A stretch of DNA of 38,840 bases from an uncultured Collinsella sp. (GCA_900759045.1 CAAETU010000021.1:1-38840); one strand, 5' to 3'. Positions 1 to 7,233 are shown, numbered from the stretch's first letter. The notes: generated by a model from the sequence alone, not told the origin. Translations and numbers: made by a program.

Positions 1-10
1 CACCGGCGTC

Positions 11-50
11 CAAAAGAAGCGAGCCCGCATCCCTTGGGGACACGGGCTCG
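11..50 (-). terminator. Rho-independent terminator of the tRNA-Leu gene
   Basis: Read on the minus strand, an 8-bp GC-rich stem (CGAGCCCG with CGGGCTCG, plus-strand 20-27 and 43-50) is followed by the T-rich stretch CTTCTTTT. It lies just past the 3' end of the tRNA-Leu gene and is the obvious end of that transcript. Confidence 0.75.
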
Positions 51-61
51 AAAGCTCCATA

Positions 62-146
62 TGGTAGGGGCGGTGGGACTCGAACCCACAATCCTTGCGG
101 CGAGAGATTTTAAGTCTCCTGCGTATGCCAATTCCGCCACGCCCCC
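62..146 (-). tRNA. tRNA-Leu (anticodon UAA)
   Basis: On the minus strand an 85-nt class II tRNA folds with acceptor arms GGGGGCG and CGCCCCT (one G-U pair at the end), a TTCGAGT T-loop closed by GTGGG/CCCAC, and an anticodon loop CTTAAAA that places UAA at the anticodon. The variable arm is long (CTCGCCGCAAGGAT region), as expected for Leu. The discriminator is A and the CCA end is encoded (plus-strand 62-64). It decodes UUA and UUG, codons that are rare in the GC-rich genes around it. It appears to be a single-gene transcript with its own terminator. Confidence 0.97.
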
Positions 147-177
147 GTGAGACTAGAAGTCTAGCACAAGCCGTCCG

Positions 178-801
178 TTACGCGTTGACGGCCATCGAGT
201 GTTGGCCCGACTTCTCCAGGAACTCCTGGAACTTGGCTTCGTCGCCCTTGTTCTGGTACTGCAGGGCCAGCAGGTACTCCAAGCGGCAGCGCTTGACTGG
301 GTCGTCGCCGACATCCTCGAGCATGCGCTCCAGCTCGGGAATGTCGTTGTGGCGCTTGAGGATCATCGTGTCGTACATCAGCTGACACTCGTGTGCAACC
401 GCCTCGGCTTGACCGCCCTCAAAGCCCTTGATCTCGTGCAACAGCTCTTTGGACTTTTTGCGGTCCTCCTGGCCAACATAGTAGTTAAAGGCCTTAATCA
501 CCAGGTCGACGCGCTGCATCTTGGGTAGGTTGAGCCCCAGCAGCAGGTCGAACATCTCGCTGGCGTGCTCGTGGTCCTCGCGCAGCAGATAGGAGTTCAG
601 ACGCAGGTAGTCGCGGTTGTAGCGCGGGTACAGCATGCTGGTGAGTTTGCCGTCGAGCAAACGATCGAACTCATCCCACTGCTTGGCGGCCATCAATTGC
701 TGCAGACGTTTAAACGTGGTGCGTTTTTTGACGCTAAAGAACACCGACACGGCGATGCAGATGATGACGACGGCGGTCCAGAGTGTGCGGGAATCGGGCA
801 T
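178..801 (-). CDS. Membrane-anchored TPR-like protein of unknown function
   Basis: This is a 207-aa protein. Residues about 7-23 (LWTAVVIICIAVSVFFS) form one N-terminal membrane segment followed by the basic run KKRTTFKR, so it is probably a signal anchor. The remainder is hydrophilic and helical with paired-helix units rich in L, Y and A (for example YLRLNSYLLRE, LEYLLALQYQNKGDE), which resembles degenerate tetratricopeptide repeats and suggests a protein-binding role. The start follows AAGGAT on the minus strand (plus 808-813). It is a lone gene between tRNA-Leu and a divergent PTS IIB gene. I recognise no specific family; the TPR call is by eye. Confidence 0.75.
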   Translation of the reverse strand: MPDSRTLWTAVVIICIAVSVFFSVKKRTTFKRLQQLMAAKQWDEFDRLLDGKLTSMLYPRYNRDYLRLNSYLLREDHEHASEMFDLLLGLNLPKMQRVDLVIKAFNYYVGQEDRKKSKELLHEIKGFEGGQAEAVAHECQLMYDTMILKRHNDIPELERMLEDVGDDPVKRCRLEYLLALQYQNKGDEAKFQEFLEKSGQHSMAVNA

Positions 802-924
802 ATTGGGATCCTTAGTCGCTCATAAAGCGAGCGGTATGACAACACGTACTAGATGTATTATACGCAGCGCGCAAGCAAACTAGCATAAAAGCTCATCGAG
901 GCTGAGTGCCATCGCTCGCTGCGG

Positions 925-930
925 TACACT
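925..930 (+). promoter_or_regulatory. Putative -10 box of the orphan PTS IIB gene
   Basis: TACACT matches the -10 consensus at 4 of 6 positions, including the key TA and final T, and lies 34 nt before the IIB start. No good -35 hexamer is visible. Confidence 0.35.
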
Positions 931-964
931 TACCTAAAGTAAACCATGAAGGGAGACATTACCT

Positions 965-1252
965 ATGAAGAAGATTGTTTTGGCTTGCGGTGCTGGCGCT
1001 GCTACTTCCACGCTTGTTGCCCAGAAGGTCGCCACCATGCTCGACGCCAACGGTTATGCCGGCAAGTATGAGATCGTGCAGTGTGCCATCTCCGAGGCCA
1101 AGGACTACTGCGACGAGGGCGCCGACCTGCTGATCGCCACCACCGTTGCCCCCGAGGGCCTCACCTGCCCGTACGTGAGCGGCGTGCCCTTCATGACTGG
1201 CATGAACCGCGTCGCTGCCGAGAAGGCCGTTCTCGACGTCATGGCTCAGTAG
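965..1252 (+). CDS. PTS sugar transporter subunit IIB, galactitol type, orphan
   Basis: This 95-aa protein matches the small soluble IIB subunits of the galactitol (GatB) PTS family. The phosphorylation loop CGAGAATSTL begins at residue 8, and Cys8 is the expected phosphocysteine that takes phosphate from IIA and hands it to the sugar in IIC. Length is normal for a free-standing IIB. A GGGAGA ribosome site (952-957) precedes the ATG. No IIA or IIC of this type lies nearby; the next gene, 11 nt downstream, is a VOC-fold protein. It may partner with subunits elsewhere or act as a phosphorylation-state sensor; the second option is speculation. Confidence 0.9.
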   Translation: MKKIVLACGAGAATSTLVAQKVATMLDANGYAGKYEIVQCAISEAKDYCDEGADLLIATTVAPEGLTCPYVSGVPFMTGMNRVAAEKAVLDVMAQ

Positions 1253-1263
1253 GCGCTGACTGT

Positions 1264-1638
1264 ATGAATGAGCAGAACGCCAATCCGGTCGAGCTCTTTG
1301 GCATGCGCGTTGCCCATGTGGGCATTAACGCCACCGACCCGGCAGACGCCCTGGAGATCGCGGAGCTGTTCTCGACGATGATGGGCCTGCCCGTCATCGA
1401 GACCCCGGTTTCGTACTTCAACGATTCGCTGGTCGAGATCATGAAGCAGAACGGTCGTGGCACCAAAGGCCACATCGGCTTTGCCGTTAACGACATCGAT
1501 GCAGCTGAGAAGTGGTTTGCCGAGCGCGGGTTCGAGGTCAACGAGGAGTCGCGCGTGCTGCTGCCCGACGGCGGCACCAAGCTCGTGTACTTTAAGCGCG
1601 AGTTCGCCGGTTTCGCCGTGCATCTGTGCCGCGAGTAG
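1264..1638 (+). CDS. VOC-family (glyoxalase/bleomycin-resistance fold) protein
   Basis: This is a 124-aa single-domain protein with the VOC beta-alpha-beta-beta-beta pattern: RVAHVGINATDPADALEIAE near the start, a metal-ligand-like His in KGHIGFAVNDIDAA mid-protein, and a closing strand FAGFAVHLCRE. Free-standing proteins of this kind and VOC domains joined to KDPG/KHG aldolases are both known, so a role in keto-acid or sugar-acid metabolism is possible but unproven. It starts 11 nt after the PTS IIB stop and is almost certainly co-transcribed with it. No good Shine-Dalgarno precedes ATG 1264, so translation may be coupled; the in-frame Met at residue 14 is an alternative start. Confidence 0.8.
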   Translation: MNEQNANPVELFGMRVAHVGINATDPADALEIAELFSTMMGLPVIETPVSYFNDSLVEIMKQNGRGTKGHIGFAVNDIDAAEKWFAERGFEVNEESRVLLPDGGTKLVYFKREFAGFAVHLCRE

Positions 1639-1660
1639 TGCACAGGCTGCTATAGCTAGC

Positions 1661-1697
1661 AAAAAGGGATAGGGCCGCATGGCCTTATCCCTTTTTT
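1661..1697. terminator. Bidirectional Rho-independent terminator
   Basis: A near-perfect inverted repeat, AAAAAGGGAT-AGGGCC and GGCCTTATCCCTTTTTT, ends with T runs on both strands. It sits between the convergent VOC gene and sensor-kinase gene and can end both transcripts. Confidence 0.88.
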
Positions 1698-1712
1698 ACG
1701 CCGAGGGGCTTC

Positions 1713-3008
1713 CTACCGCGGCAGGCGAATCGTAAAGCGGCTGCCGACGCCCTCGACTGAGGTCACGCCAATGACACCACCATGGCTGTCGACGATCCAC
1801 TTGGCGATCGCAAGCCCCAGACCCGAACCCTGTGCGCCGGCATCGCGCGCGTTGTCGGCACGGTAGAACCGCTCGAACGCGTGAGCTGCGGATTCCTGAT
1901 TCATGCCGATGCCCTCGTCCTCAACGCTTATGTCGATCGTGCCCGCGCCCGCATCCGGCGTCATGTCAAACGAGATGGATGTGCCCGCGTCCGAATACTT
2001 GGCGGCGTTCTGCACGATCACGCGCAGGGCCTGCTTTACGAGTGCCACGTCGACAGGCGCGTCGCAGCGCGGGTCGCTGGCAAGCGCAGCGTCAAACGCC
2101 AGCCGATACGCGTGCGCGGCATCGATCATCTGCGATTCCTCGCAAACCTCGCCGACCAGCGCGGCCAGGTTGGTATTCGCGCGCCGCAGTACGGTGCGTC
2201 CGGCATCGCCGCGTGCCAAAAACAGCAGCTGCTCCACAAGCTCTTGCATGTGCTCGCTTTCGGCTTTAAGGGACGCGATGGATTCCGCCAGCACGTCCGG
2301 GTCGTCCTTACCCCAGCGGTCGAGCATGTTCACGTAGCCCTGAATCACCGCGATGGGCGTGCGCAGCTCGTGGCTCGCGTCGTTGACAAAGCGCATCTGC
2401 TGTAGCTTGGCCTCTTGCATCTGGCGCAGCAGGCGGTTGAGTGCGACCTCGATGCTTGCCAGGTCGGCGTCGCCGGTGGTGACGCTCGGCGAGTCGACGC
2501 TTGCGCGCTCGATGGCCTGCTCCAGTGTTTCCATTTTGCCGCCGGCGAGTTGCATGCGGCCGAGTTCGTCCACGCGCAGGGCCAGATCGTTGAGCGGCGC
2601 CATGGTGCGGCGCACGCGGCGGGCGCCGCCGAGCATGTTGAGCACGCTGATGACCTGCCAACCCACAACGACAAGGTAGAGAGGCCATAGCGTGACGAGG
2701 TCCTGCGCGAGGGGGAAAGTCTTGGTGGTACGCGCAAGCTCGACGGTATAGGTGAGCGTTGTCAGGTCCCAGCCGCGCGCGGGCGTCAGCGTCATGCCGC
2801 GAACGGTGGCGCTGGGGATCCATCCTGCGGTAAACGCGCCGTTGGGCAGCGTCTGGTTGTATCCATAGACAAGGATCGCCGCCACAATCACTACTAGCAG
2901 CAGGTCGAGCCAAACGTAGCTCATCAGGCGGCGCCACATATAGCTCCAGTTGATGGCGCGGGCGATGGAGGTGACGCGCTTGGCCTCGGCGTTACGCGCG
3001 GCAGACAT
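1713..3008 (-). CDS. Two-component sensor histidine kinase (HisKA/HATPase_c)
   Basis: This 431-aa kinase has a short cytoplasmic start, TM1 at about 30-49, an outside loop of about 55 residues, TM2 at about 106-126, a HAMP-like linker, the dimerisation box NDASHELRTPIAVIQ with phospho-acceptor His213, the N box IVQNAAKYSD (Asn334), G1 box DEGIGMN (from Asp364) and G2 box GSGLGLAIAK. All catalytic motifs are intact. The start chosen is the ATG at 3008, which overlaps the last 17 nt of the response-regulator gene; the reading frame stays open further upstream but only as an out-of-frame shadow of that regulator. The pair is presumably coupled in translation. The signal sensed is unknown; the small outside loop suggests a membrane or envelope cue. 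Confidence 0.93.
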   Translation of the reverse strand: MSAARNAEAKRVTSIARAINWSYMWRRLMSYVWLDLLLVVIVAAILVYGYNQTLPNGAFTAGWIPSATVRGMTLTPARGWDLTTLTYTVELARTTKTFPLAQDLVTLWPLYLVVVGWQVISVLNMLGGARRVRRTMAPLNDLALRVDELGRMQLAGGKMETLEQAIERASVDSPSVTTGDADLASIEVALNRLLRQMQEAKLQQMRFVNDASHELRTPIAVIQGYVNMLDRWGKDDPDVLAESIASLKAESEHMQELVEQLLFLARGDAGRTVLRRANTNLAALVGEVCEESQMIDAAHAYRLAFDAALASDPRCDAPVDVALVKQALRVIVQNAAKYSDAGTSISFDMTPDAGAGTIDISVEDEGIGMNQESAAHAFERFYRADNARDAGAQGSGLGLAIAKWIVDSHGGVIGVTSVEGVGSRFTIRLPR

Positions 3009-3777
3009 AGCCCACCCCGCGCACGGTTTGGATGATGCGGGCGCCGCCGGCGTCTTCGATCTTGGCGCGCAGGTGCGCGATGTGCACGTCGACGTTGTTG
3101 GTGTCGCCCACGTATTCGTAGCCCAGTGCCTCGTGCGCGATGCGCTCGCGCGTGAGCACGGTTTCGGCATGCGCCATAAGCAGGGCGAGAACGTCGAACT
3201 CGCGGGCCGTGAGCGCGATGGGCGAGCCTCCGACCGTGACTTCGCGGCGGTCGGGATCGAGCACAACCGAGCCAACGGTGAGCGTAGCGGGGGAGGGCGA
3301 GGCGGAAGCCTGGGCCGAGTCGCTGACCGGGGGTATCGCACCGGCGCCGACGCCCGCACCGGCCGCCATGTCCGTCCCGGCGCCGGCGCCGCCAACGCCC
3401 GAAGCCGCCCGCACGGCCTCCGAGCGCTTCAGCGCAACGCGGATCCGTGCGAACAGCTCCTCAATGGCAAACGGTTTGGTCAGGTAATCGTCGGCGCCGG
3501 CATCGAGCCCGGCCACCTTGTCCATCACGGCATCGCGCGCGGTGACCATGATTACCGGTACATCCTTGTGCTTGCGGACGCGTCGCAGCACCTCCATGCC
3601 GTTGAGCTGCGGCAACAGCACATCGAGCAGAATCAGATCGTAGTCGCGCTCCAGCGCCAGGTCCACGGCGGTGCGGCCGTCGGCGGCATGTTCCACCTGG
3701 TAGCCCTCGTGCTCCAGCTCGAGCGTCACAAAGCGGGCGATTTTCTCCTCGTCCTCTACGATCAGGATCCGTGCCAT
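2992..3777 (-). CDS. OmpR-family response regulator
   Basis: This 261-aa regulator has an N-terminal receiver (residues 1-118: acidic pocket VEDEE, phospho-acceptor Asp52 in LLDVLLP, Thr79, Lys101 in TKPF) and a C-terminal winged helix (about 166-261, ending HLRAKIEDAGG...VRGVGYVCRA) that binds DNA. Between them is an unusually long linker of about 45 residues, low in complexity and rich in Gly, Ala and Ser, with several Pro; normal OmpR-family proteins are about 225-240 aa. It is the middle gene of a three-gene minus-strand operon with a DUF4342 protein upstream and its cognate kinase downstream. Confidence 0.95.
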   Translation of the reverse strand: MARILIVEDEEKIARFVTLELEHEGYQVEHAADGRTAVDLALERDYDLILLDVLLPQLNGMEVLRRVRKHKDVPVIMVTARDAVMDKVAGLDAGADDYLTKPFAIEELFARIRVALKRSEAVRAASGVGGAGAGTDMAAGAGVGAGAIPPVSDSAQASASPSPATLTVGSVVLDPDRREVTVGGSPIALTAREFDVLALLMAHAETVLTRERIAHEALGYEYVGDTNNVDVHIAHLRAKIEDAGGARIIQTVRGVGYVCRA

Positions 3778-3795
3778 GCGTGCCCCCGTCTGCGA

Positions 3796-4338
3796 TTACT
3801 TGTCGTCGTTCAGATTTTGCTTGATGTCGTCCGCGGCGTTGGCAGCGCTGTCCATCAGGTTGTTGATACTGCCGGGCACGTCGCCGTCGCTGTCGATGCG
3901 GTAGCGCATGCCAAAGAACAGGCCAATCAGCATCAGCCATATCGTGGCGCCCCAAGCAAACAGCGCGACGATGGGAATCAGGATGGGAATGTTGAGGATG
4001 ATCGCATCGCGGCGCGTGGCGATAAACTTGGTGTCCAGGCTCAGGCGGAAGAGCTTTTTGAGGTACTCCCACACGCTGTCCATCTTCTTGGAGAAGTCGG
4101 TCTTTTCGCTCGACTTTTCGTAGGCGGCCTGCGCGGCGACCATTTCGGCCGAGGGCTCGTCGACCGGCGCGGACTCGGTGACGGCGTGCGCCGACGTGGT
4201 CTGCGTCTTGCCCTGCGACTCGAGCCAAATGATGGCATCCAAAACGTTGCCGTCGGCGGCGTCGAGCGCCGCCTTGGCATCGGTGTAGCTCACGTTGCAC
4301 TTGGTGCGGATGGTTTCAACTTTTTCGAGGTCGTCCAT
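3796..4338 (-). CDS. DUF4342 protein with N-terminal UBA-like domain
   Basis: This 180-aa protein starts with a UBA/TS-N-like three-helix segment (residues about 4-42: EKVETIRTKCNVSYTDAKAA, then GNVLDAIIWLES), then an acidic and Thr-rich linker, then a DUF4342-like part with an amphipathic stretch (WEYLKKLFRLS) and a hydrophobic hairpin at about 112-143 (ILNIPILIPIVALFAWGATI, then WLMLIGLFF). The tail is acidic. It is the first gene of the operon, 18 nt before the response regulator. Proteins of this family are often called membrane-associated and linked to stress, but the function is not established. AAAGGAC precedes the ATG. Its place in front of a two-component pair suggests it is a regulated target or accessory sensor. 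Confidence 0.85.
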   Translation of the reverse strand: MDDLEKVETIRTKCNVSYTDAKAALDAADGNVLDAIIWLESQGKTQTTSAHAVTESAPVDEPSAEMVAAQAAYEKSSEKTDFSKKMDSVWEYLKKLFRLSLDTKFIATRRDAIILNIPILIPIVALFAWGATIWLMLIGLFFGMRYRIDSDGDVPGSINNLMDSAANAADDIKQNLNDDK

Positions 4339-4666
4339 GACCTGTCCTTTCGTTCGATGGGCGCGAGCGTTGCGTTCGGCGGCCTGCGTGGCGCCGCCCC
4401 GCCCTTGGTCGAACTCTATAGTGCAGGTTATAGATTAAGCGATTCTTGAGCCAAGATTAATGTTGGATGAGTTTTTGGGTGGCGGTGGGAAGAGTATTAG
4501 ACCTCGATAGCGGGGGATGTGGTGCCGGTGCAAAACGGCGTCAAAGGTTGGTCGAGCAGGCGGTTTCTCCATTGATGTCCGCACGGCATGGGACACTTAC
4601 CCTGCCGCCCTGCTCTGCCGCGGCGGCATGTACCCAAACAACGACCCTCTAAGGAGTTCGATACCG
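4339..4666. other. Intergenic region between divergent genes
   Basis: About 330 nt must hold the start region of the minus-strand DUF4342 operon and of the plus-strand small membrane protein gene. AT-richer words near 4411-4440 (CTATAG, TTATAG) could be -10 boxes on either strand, but I cannot assign them. Short open frames here have no ribosome site and no recognisable protein. I see no repeat or riboswitch. Confidence 0.4.
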
Positions 4667-4906
4667 ATGAGCGATAACACCAAGCATCTCGCAAAGAAGT
4701 GCGTCAAGGACGCGGGGCCGTGCCTCGCGTTGTGCCTTGCCGGCGCAGCGGTCGCGCTGCTGGCTGTTCTGGGGCCATTCGACGTGCTCCGAAGTGCCAG
4801 TTCTCTGCACGTTTGCATGGCCCTTGCCGGCGCCATGATGACCGGCGGCGTGCTCGATCTGGTTTTTTGGGTGCTTGACCCGTTTGGATGGAAGAACGAA
4901 GGGTAA
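4667..4906 (+). CDS. Small two-helix membrane protein, unknown
   Basis: A 79-aa protein with two predicted membrane helices (about 19-38, LALCLAGAAVALLAVLGPF, and about 48-70, CMALAGAMMTGGVLDLVFWV) joined by a short loop, with a basic N-terminus (KHLAKKCVKD). The ATG at 4667 follows a strong AAGGAG at 4651-4656; earlier in-frame Met codons lack one. I do not recognise the family. The next gene, a metallophosphoesterase, begins 76 nt later on the same strand and may be co-transcribed. Orientation would place both termini in the cytoplasm by the positive-inside rule, which is inference. Confidence 0.72.
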   Translation: MSDNTKHLAKKCVKDAGPCLALCLAGAAVALLAVLGPFDVLRSASSLHVCMALAGAMMTGGVLDLVFWVLDPFGWKNEG

Positions 4907-4982
4907 GCCCTAAGGGCTGGAACGGTTGGCTTAGTGATCGTGCAGAATGTGGGCTAGCGACTTACAGGGAAGTGGTAATCCG

Positions 4983-5708
4983 ATGACGGTCTATGTAACA
5001 GGCGATATTCATGGCGGCGCTGACATGCAAAAGCTCCGCGATTGGGAGCTTGGGGATAGCCTGGCGAGCGACGACTATCTCATCATCGCGGGCGACTTTG
5101 GCTTTCCCTGGGACTTTTCTACCGAGGAATGTGCCGATATTGCTTGGCTGGAGTCGCGCCCCTACACCGTGCTGTTTGTCGACGGCAACCACGAGCGTTT
5201 CGATCACTGGGCGGAACGCCCCATGGAGTTGTGGCACGGTGGGCTGACGCAGCGCCTGTCGGATACCTCGCCCATACGGCGCCTGACGCGCGGCGAGGTT
5301 TTTGAGCTCGACGGCTCAACGGTCTTTACCATGGGCGGCGCCACGAGCGTGGACAAGGAATACCGCATTCCGTATTCCAGCTGGTGGCCGCAGGAGCTGC
5401 CGGACGAGCGCAACTTTGAGGAGGCGCGGGCAAAGCTCGACAGCGTGGGCTGGACGGTCGACTACGTGATCACTCACACCTGCTCTACGCGCATGCTTTC
5501 GTCCACGCTTTATCCAGCGTCCGGCTGGAATTGCCCCTCCGTTGATCGGCTTACGGCATTTTTCGATGAGCTGGAAGACCGCTTGGACTACAAGCGCTGG
5601 TACTACGGGCATTTTCATCGGGATACCAACCCGGCCGAGCGTCACACCGTGCTCTACGACTGCATCGTTCGCTTGGGCGACGAACTCCAGCCCTGGGATG
5701 TTGCGTAG
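4983..5708 (+). CDS. Metallophosphoesterase (calcineurin-like)
   Basis: This 241-aa protein carries the complete calcineurin-type metal-site set: GDIHG (Asp8, His10), GDFGFPWD (Asp38), GNHERFD (Asn69, His70), VITHTC (His165) and YGHFH (His210, His212). It should be a two-metal phosphatase or phosphodiesterase in the cytoplasm; no signal peptide is present. The substrate cannot be told from the sequence. The ATG at 4983 begins directly with MTVYVTGDIH, as family members do, and has AGGGA at 4966-4970; the in-frame ATG at 4947 would only add an unconserved 12-residue leader. It converges with gluQ, with only 15 nt between the stops. Confidence 0.9.
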   Translation: MTVYVTGDIHGGADMQKLRDWELGDSLASDDYLIIAGDFGFPWDFSTEECADIAWLESRPYTVLFVDGNHERFDHWAERPMELWHGGLTQRLSDTSPIRRLTRGEVFELDGSTVFTMGGATSVDKEYRIPYSSWWPQELPDERNFEEARAKLDSVGWTVDYVITHTCSTRMLSSTLYPASGWNCPSVDRLTAFFDELEDRLDYKRWYYGHFHRDTNPAERHTVLYDCIVRLGDELQPWDVA

Positions 5709-5723
5709 AGGCGGGGTGGCTGG

Positions 5724-6725
5724 CTACTCGACCGTTACAGTGATGTTCTCCCGATGCGCGCGGATGACGTCCCAGCTAAAGTGCTCGACCAGCTGCTCGG
5801 CGGTACGCGGCGTGGTGTCCGGCGCGATGCCTGTTTGCCCGGCGAGCCATCCCAACAGTGCCTCGGGTGTGCCAAAGTGGGTGCGGAGCTCGCCCAGGTC
5901 CAGATCGCGATCGCGCTTGGAAAGGCGGCGGCCGTCCGGTGACATGAGCAGCGGAATGTGCGCGTAGTGCGGCGTGGGCAGTCCCAGCAGATGTTGCAGA
6001 TAGATCTGGCGCGGCGTGGAACCAAGCAGGTCGCATCCGCGTACGATCTCGGTGACGCCCATGGCAGCGTCGTCGACCACCACGGCCAGCTGATAGGCAA
6101 ACACGCCGTCGCTGCGGCGCACCAAAAAGTCACCGCACTCGGTGGCGAGTGCTTCGCATTGGGCTCCGTACGTGCGGTCCACGAATTCGATCACGTCGCT
6201 GGCGAGGTCGTCGACGGTGGGCACGCGCAGGCGCGTGGCCGGAGCACGCAGGGCACTGCGGCGGGTGATTTCATCAGCAGAAAGACCTCTGCAGGCGCCG
6301 CGGTAGATGGGCGTGCCGTCGCTGGCGTGCGGCGCGCTCGCGGCGTGGAGTTCGGCACGCGTGCAAAAACAGGGATAGGTGAGGCCGGCGTCTTGCAGCT
6401 GGCGCAGGGCGTCCTCGTACAGATCCAGGCGATCGTGCTGGTAGTAGGGGCCTTCGTCCCACTCGAGCCCCAGCCAGGTCAGATCGTCAATCAGTTGAGC
6501 GGCAAGTTCCGGGCGCTTGCAGCGATCGTCCAGGTCCTCGATACGCAACACGATGCTGCCGCCCTGGCTGCGGGCCGAAAGCCATGCGCACAGGCAGCTG
6601 AACACGTTGCCCAAGTGCATGCGGCCCGAGGGCGACGGGGCAAAGCGGCCCACGACGGGGGTGGGCACTGCCGTTGCTGGTGCGTCCGCGGCGGGCGTTG
6701 CTATGTTGCGTGTTTTGATATCCAT
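5724..6725 (-). CDS. gluQ: Glutamyl-Q tRNA(Asp) synthetase
   Basis: This 333-aa enzyme is a shortened GluRS paralogue without the anticodon-binding half, which charges glutamate and attaches it to queuosine in tRNA(Asp). Visible are the entry motif GRFAPSPSGRMHLGN (HIGH equivalent HLGN), IEDLDDRC, the zinc site CFC (Cys119, Cys121) with Tyr141 and Cys145, and RRLSKRD as the KMSKS loop. The 25 residues before GRFAPSP are an Ala/Pro/Thr-rich extension. The ATG at 6725 has no Shine-Dalgarno but lies 7 nt after TATACT, so the transcript is probably leaderless. The frame is open further upstream, but that stretch is low in coding character and overlaps hairpins. Full-length GluRS would be about 480 aa, so this is not gltX. 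Confidence 0.92.
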   Translation of the reverse strand: MDIKTRNIATPAADAPATAVPTPVVGRFAPSPSGRMHLGNVFSCLCAWLSARSQGGSIVLRIEDLDDRCKRPELAAQLIDDLTWLGLEWDEGPYYQHDRLDLYEDALRQLQDAGLTYPCFCTRAELHAASAPHASDGTPIYRGACRGLSADEITRRSALRAPATRLRVPTVDDLASDVIEFVDRTYGAQCEALATECGDFLVRRSDGVFAYQLAVVVDDAAMGVTEIVRGCDLLGSTPRQIYLQHLLGLPTPHYAHIPLLMSPDGRRLSKRDRDLDLGELRTHFGTPEALLGWLAGQTGIAPDTTPRTAEQLVEHFSWDVIRAHRENITVTVE

Positions 6726-6732
6726 GCGGATG

Positions 6733-6738
6733 AGTATA
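6733..6738 (-). promoter_or_regulatory. -10 box for a leaderless gluQ transcript
   Basis: On the minus strand TATACT ends 7 nt before the gluQ ATG, so transcription would start at or within a base or two of the A of the start codon. The -35 region is weak. The same TATACT word precedes several other genes in this window. Confidence 0.6.
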
Positions 6739-6861
6739 GCGCGGGGCTTGGCAGGGAAGGCGTTGCCGCGCTCACAAGTTGGCGGCGGTGCGCATTGCGC
6801 ACGGTGGGTTTGCGGCTCAAGCTCTCGATCGCTGCGTACCGACTTAGCCTCACAAACGACA

Positions 6862-6897
6862 GAAACCCCGGCAGCTCTTCGCAACTGCCGGGGTTTC
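6862..6897. repeat. Perfect 13-bp hairpin in the gluQ/DUF2207 gap
   Basis: GAAACCCCGGCAG and CTGCCGGGGTTTC pair perfectly around a 10-nt loop. Neither side has a clear T run. It lies upstream of gluQ on one strand and well ahead of the DUF2207 gene on the other, so it ends no visible gene; it could be a REP-like element or part of an unrecognised RNA. Confidence 0.55.
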
Positions 6898-6920
6898 CGC
6901 GGAAAAGGGGGACATGATCC

Positions 6921-6958
6921 TTGAGCGAACGGCAAAGGGGCAAACCGTTTTCGCTCAA
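6921..6958. repeat. Inverted repeat TTGAGCGAA...TTCGCTCAA
   Basis: TTGAGCGAACGG at 6921-6932 pairs with CCGTTTTCGCTCAA at 6945-6958, with a two-base bulge. It follows the 6862-6897 hairpin by 23 nt and is preceded by GGGGGACAT, a word akin to the GGGGAC repeats elsewhere in the window. Confidence 0.5.
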
Positions 6959-7071
6959 CTGCTTTATGCCCCTCGGCTGGCGGCTCAATCAGCGCGTGCC
7001 GCACCCACACAAAGCCGCTACACCTGTGACAGAGCTGTGAAGTGGTATCTATTGCTGGCGCAGGCCATGCC

Positions 7072-7120
7072 AAGGAGTGTCCCAGATTGCCGGCAGATAA
7101 GGAACGTCCCCAGGTGCCGG
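7072..7120. repeat. GTCCC/TGCCGGCA dispersed repeat, copy 1
   Basis: The unit has the order AAGGAGTGTCCC, palindrome TGCCGGCA (7088-7095), AAGGAACGTCCCC and TGCCGG. It matches the unit at 9316-9365 at roughly 39 of 50 positions. It is the last recognisable item in the 508-nt gap between gluQ and the DUF2207 gene (6726-7233), which otherwise holds two hairpins and no gene. Confidence 0.7.
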
Positions 7121-7233
7121 CCGCGGGCGTGACTTTCGTCCCGTTTGATACTCCGCTGGCCTAGATGTTCGTCATGTGCGCCCGTAAACGTGGGACAATG
7201 GCGTTGCTGGTATCACAGACAAAGGATGTGCCT

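Noticed and set aside
3009..3395. Extension of the sensor-kinase reading frame upstream of 3008
   Set aside because: It is an out-of-frame shadow of the response-regulator gene with an Arg/Pro/Ser-rich composition and no conserved sequence; the ATG at 3008 fits a normal overlapping pair.
2950..4449. 499-aa open frame on the plus strand opposite the two-component operon
   Set aside because: It has no ribosome site or domain and covers three genes with clear motifs on the other strand.
4467..4652. 61-aa open frame before the small membrane protein
   Set aside because: No ribosome site, no recognisable protein, and it ends next to the Shine-Dalgarno of the true gene.
6726..7073. N-terminal extension of gluQ
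   Set aside because: The added 116 residues cover hairpins and a repeat, have no ribosome site and no family counterpart.
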